Source: Salinivirga cyanobacteriivorans (lineage in GTDB: Bacteria > Bacteroidota > Bacteroidia > Bacteroidales > Salinivirgaceae). From it: a DNA stretch of 64,000 nt. The number at the start of each line of letters is the position of its first letter. Positions within the stretch are counted from its first letter, which is position 1. Below are positions 63,401-64,000 of the stretch, piece after piece. The position numbers were made by a program, and so were the translations under genes. The stretch is from contig NZ_CP013118.1 of assembly GCF_001443605.1 (NCBI RefSeq), forward strand, positions 2,785,501 through 2,849,500, in the 5' to 3' direction. The notes under the pieces were generated by a model that was not told the DNA's origin, made no database searches, and saw only the letters and a list, made by a program, of their open reading frames with translations.

Positions 63401-64000
63401 AGTTGTAAGCGTAGAAGTACAGCCAGAAGCATCGCGTACCTGAATGTCGTAATCACCAGCAGTAAGACCGTTAAAAGTATGTGGATTTGCCGTGATTCCT
63501 GTCCATGTGGCACCACCGTCGTTTGTAAATTCATAGCTACCATCCCCACCGGCAGCGGTCACTTCAATAGCACCGTCTGCTGCACCATTACATGTTGCAT
63601 CGGTAATGCTTACAGTATGTGTAACAGGTGCAGGTTCTCCAACGGTTTCAGTTGTTTGTACAGAAGTACATCCTGTGGCATCACGCACCTGGATATCATA
63701 ATCTCCAGCAGTAAGGCCAGCAAAGGTATGTGGATTTGCCGTGATTCCTGTCCACGTGTTACCACCGTCGTTTGTGAATTCATAACTGCCATCACCGCCT
63801 GCAGCCGTAACTACAATGCTACCATCAGCATCACCGTTACAGGTTACATCATTGATTACAACGCTATGGGTTACTTCAGTAGGTTCATCAACAGTTTCAG
63901 TTGAAATAACCGAGGTACAACCATTACCGTCGCGTACCTGAATATCGTAATTTCCAGCAGCAAGGCCACCAAAAGTATGTGGATTAGGTGTAATACCTGT
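57458..64000 (-). CDS. Giant SprB-repeat adhesin, T9SS type B cargo (5' end beyond window)
   Basis: At least 2180 residues are in the window and the frame stays open at its edge. It is a surface adhesin built of about 20 SprB-type repeats of 70-85 residues (pattern VTCNGxxDG ... GGxxPYTYxWSDG ... GLxAGxYxxxVxDxNGC). The repeats at the right edge are nearly identical at 249 bp each. A proprotein-convertase P-domain-like segment interrupts them at about 62030-62530. The C-terminus is a type B T9SS sorting domain (FSPNRDGHNDYWGI, FNRWGQLVFES, GTYYYVI). PorP/SprF follows. Confidence 0.93.
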   Translation of the reverse strand, partial: TGITPNPHTFGGLAAGNYDIQVRDGNGCTSVISTETVDEPTEVTHSVVINDVTCNGDADGSIVVTAAGGDGSYEFTNDGGNTWTGITANPHTFAGLTAGDYDIQVRDATGCTSVQTTETVGEPAPVTHTVSITDATCNGAADGAIEVTAAGGDGSYEFTNDGGATWTGITANPHTFNGLTAGDYDIQVRDASGCTSTLTTETVGDPAPVTHTVVINDVTCNGDTNGSIEVTAAGGDGSYEFTNDGGATWTGITANPHTFTGLAAGDYDIQVRDGNGCTSAASTETVGEPTAVTHSVNITDVTCFDGSDGAIEVTAAGGDGSYEFSSDGGVTWTGITPNPHTFSGLIAGDYDIQVRDGNGCTSVISTETVNEPAPITFDTTLTNVTCNGGSDGEIEIINVAGGSGAGYEYSSDDGTNWQPGNVFSGLTAGNYNLVVRDGNGCTSETVPATITEPSPIVVTLVDSLLSCGSLPVIEGDTLPLPDPEVPPFPIQPATYTSTLTYVEFDPGQTMDPDDIDAIYIDMEHSYMQDLTIELVAPDGNSVVLIDDQGGGRFLGEPVDDDDGARIAGEGYIYSFDDDATETWVDAISANYLYTYTDNAGNDYVDKTHIPEGTYIPINSINGLAGTDLNGDWTLRVTDSYDGDNGFIFKWGIRFNEQAYPSNYCNGMLEIEATGGNGGFTYQWSDGQTGPQATELCADGYSVTVTDASGCSVVYTDSVYDVDIQMEVTDTTHVLCAGNPTGSATVVASGGNAPYTYNWSDGNTGASNSGMTAGWYYITITDLNSCEHVDSLEIKTLYDLQLAFSDTVQITCNPQNIGDSTGGITVTPTGGQPPYTYNWSSSDGNDSIATNLVAGWNYVTVSDPNCAAVDSVFLSAPAPIQIIETDHQDVLCHGDTTGSTTISVNNGAAPLTLEWAHTSELDLYTLNNLGAGDYTAMVTDNNACMEDTTITILEPAPITYNVDITPADCGVDNGTITVNNITGGDGNYTVSWSHPDWTVDSVGTSITNLGVGDYTMTIVDGNLCDTVEVITMPDNSDINVTLVDAVDPSCGGVCDGSAQINIDGGTAPFTITWSNGDTELTADSLCTGTFSVTVVDDNNCSFILTDSLQEPDPIVVDDFVYTDPIQCAGDSLADLYADVSGGTGELAYRWEDNEGTLQSLDSTLTSAIAGDTYHLTVTDDNLCELVTSIDITSMPDSIFMAFNMGQTNCPEDSTGWAAVDVTGGVGPYNYNWYKADDPAFPIVGAATDSASSLAFGYYIVEVTDALGCTVVDSVIVESDTNLDFTIEILQEVTCAGNGSARVTDIVNGTGPYTYEWSSGETTETAIALNVGTNSVILTDETSTCSVIKEFEMSDEFVFDVRIYELQPDYITGDDGNGRIRLEATGGVRPYTYDWADEDGPISDNDSLLTFLDQGWYYYTVTDDQGCTISDSAEIIETSIYIEDTVITDVSCYGYSDGAISIVPAGGVPPYSITWSNDSTGTDISGLSAGTYYLTINDVFSSYEDSLIVNEPQPYVYNNDIIEASCSGADGSITISVESGGTEPFTFDWAYDGYPELDPEGLAWAWPDDTTVTGSTIEDLHVGYYYFTLVDDNGCVAEDSVYIPDNSDFAIDPIAIDPNCLAENLDNGSITLNSENGTTPYDYTWSHDATLNNDVAANLEEGTYFATVIDDDLCVRTDNFTLTAPVSVEFEYTSTKPVCSYDTTGSITITPLQGNGEFQYAVFPTGGSPDYEPDSVFENLGTGPYTIRVIDEASCIEDKPAIIQSETSEILISALNDMPGCPTDSSGIARIEVTEGAPGVPFSSLSYEWTVDSATLVDWGADENMFDSVISRDSLVLNARPGVYNVRVITGSGCVEEEPIQLQSDTAFVFSDINVNLTDTSIYGGFATLTALNACKYDELSLYTAPYAYKSEPYEVISPDSIYWARGVGLEGYGMTTGSETAFDTATVNQTGDNYYVARIEAGRCYMEDSVLVRVPNYADVQAQVADGSNSNLFEGGGTTLEVNEITDSTYYSWSEYWEVTQEVPEEPTLPESADWTNDLEVDVTGLMDSTIYRVTASTPAPYPIEGLYCETSDTVKVRVMGEFNPPSAFSPNRDGHNDYWGIQGIDVNMDFNLKIFNRWGQLVFESNDPLEMMPKESGGDGGWDGTNMNGKDVTIGTYYYVIQYSDGSRSKKANGPVTVIR
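57461..57775 (-). other. T9SS type B C-terminal sorting domain (part of the giant adhesin)
   Basis: The last about 100 residues carry the gliding-motility-associated C-terminal domain: PPSAFSPNRDGHNDYW, IFNRWGQLVFES, GWDGTNMNGKDV and TYYYVIQYSDG. It directs export across the outer membrane. Confidence 0.9.
62030..62530 (-). other. P-domain-like insert within the giant adhesin
   Basis: The segment reads as a jelly-roll P/Homo B domain (DLTIELVAPDGNSVVLIDD, GRFLGEP, GTDLNGDWTLRVTDSYDGD, FKWGIRF) placed between SprB repeats. Such domains are common in T9SS cargo and convertases. Confidence 0.8.
62941..64000 (-). repeat. Tandem 249-bp repeats (83 codons) in the adhesin gene
   Basis: The landmark CCTG(A/G)AT recurs at 62941, 63190, 63439, 63688 and 63937, exactly 249 bases apart each time. 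The copies are visibly very similar at DNA level and keep the frame. Confidence 0.9.

Noticed and set aside
63230-63904. A 224-codon open frame opposite the adhesin repeats
   Set aside because: It repeats with the same 249-bp period and is a shadow of the repeats on the other strand.
62941-64000. Regular repeats considered as a CRISPR array
   Set aside because: Unit length is 249 bp, without unique spacers, and the frame codes for SprB repeats.

Overview
The window reads as chromosomal DNA of a Bacteroidota bacterium with a moderately AT-rich genome. The signs are Bacteroidota promoters of the form TTG-N18-20-TAnnTTTG, weak Shine-Dalgarno sequences, gliding and type IX secretion (T9SS) genes (a GldB-like lipoprotein, PorP/SprF, a giant SprB-repeat protein with a type B sorting domain), several Bacteroidota-only families (DUF4271, DUF4270, DUF4296), and gene neighbourhoods I recognise from that phylum: rplM-rpsI-rpsB-tsf, DUF4271-hemD-rnpA, and radA-lipoprotein-rfaE2-flippase-panD-panC. 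A marine or sediment relative of the Marinilabiliales would fit, but the genus cannot be fixed from this sequence.

Layout. 1-1226 has no credible gene; it holds a 959-bp segment bounded by an 18-bp perfect inverted repeat and filled with hairpins. 1227-13786 is housekeeping and envelope genes: NAD synthetase, a beta-barrel protein, a GldB-like lipoprotein, 5-formyl-THF cyclo-ligase, RNase HII, a glycosyltransferase, LepA, a universal stress protein, a DUF1848 protein, IspD, a DUF2461 protein and alanine dehydrogenase. 13905-18825 carries the ribosomal and translation block (L13, S9, S2, EF-Ts), UMP kinase and ribosome recycling factor. 18877-29515 has a radical SAM/OmpA pair, DUF4271-hemD-rnpA, an S41 protease, a CPBP protease, a Dus enzyme and an E2-like acyltransferase that lacks its catalytic histidine.

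30152-35352 is the most accessory-looking stretch: a GAF-like/nucleotidyltransferase fusion tightly coupled to a metallophosphoesterase, then glutamate dehydrogenase, two Gre/Rnk-like proteins and a MarR regulator. 35521-35894 holds an intact tRNA with anticodon CAT followed by two decayed copies of its 3' half, each with its own terminator. 36090-49799 returns to conserved genes: HAD phosphatase, phosphomannomutase, SerS, L27/L21, a PadR-PspC-ABC cluster with a palindrome placed exactly on the -33 box, RadA, and the rfaE2-flippase-panD-panC row. 50280-54290 has a degenerate glycogen-synthase-like protein, a DUF4270 lipoprotein and GlmS.

An intact IS1634-type insertion sequence (54372-55993) sits in the glmS terminator and has duplicated 88 bp of target. 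The window ends with a T9SS row on the minus strand: a giant SprB-repeat adhesin that runs off the edge, PorP/SprF and a DUF4296 lipoprotein. The best candidates for undescribed biology are the GAF-nucleotidyltransferase/phosphoesterase pair, the decaying tRNA array with inserted palindromes, the inverted-repeat element near the left edge, and the palindrome-overlapped ABC promoter.
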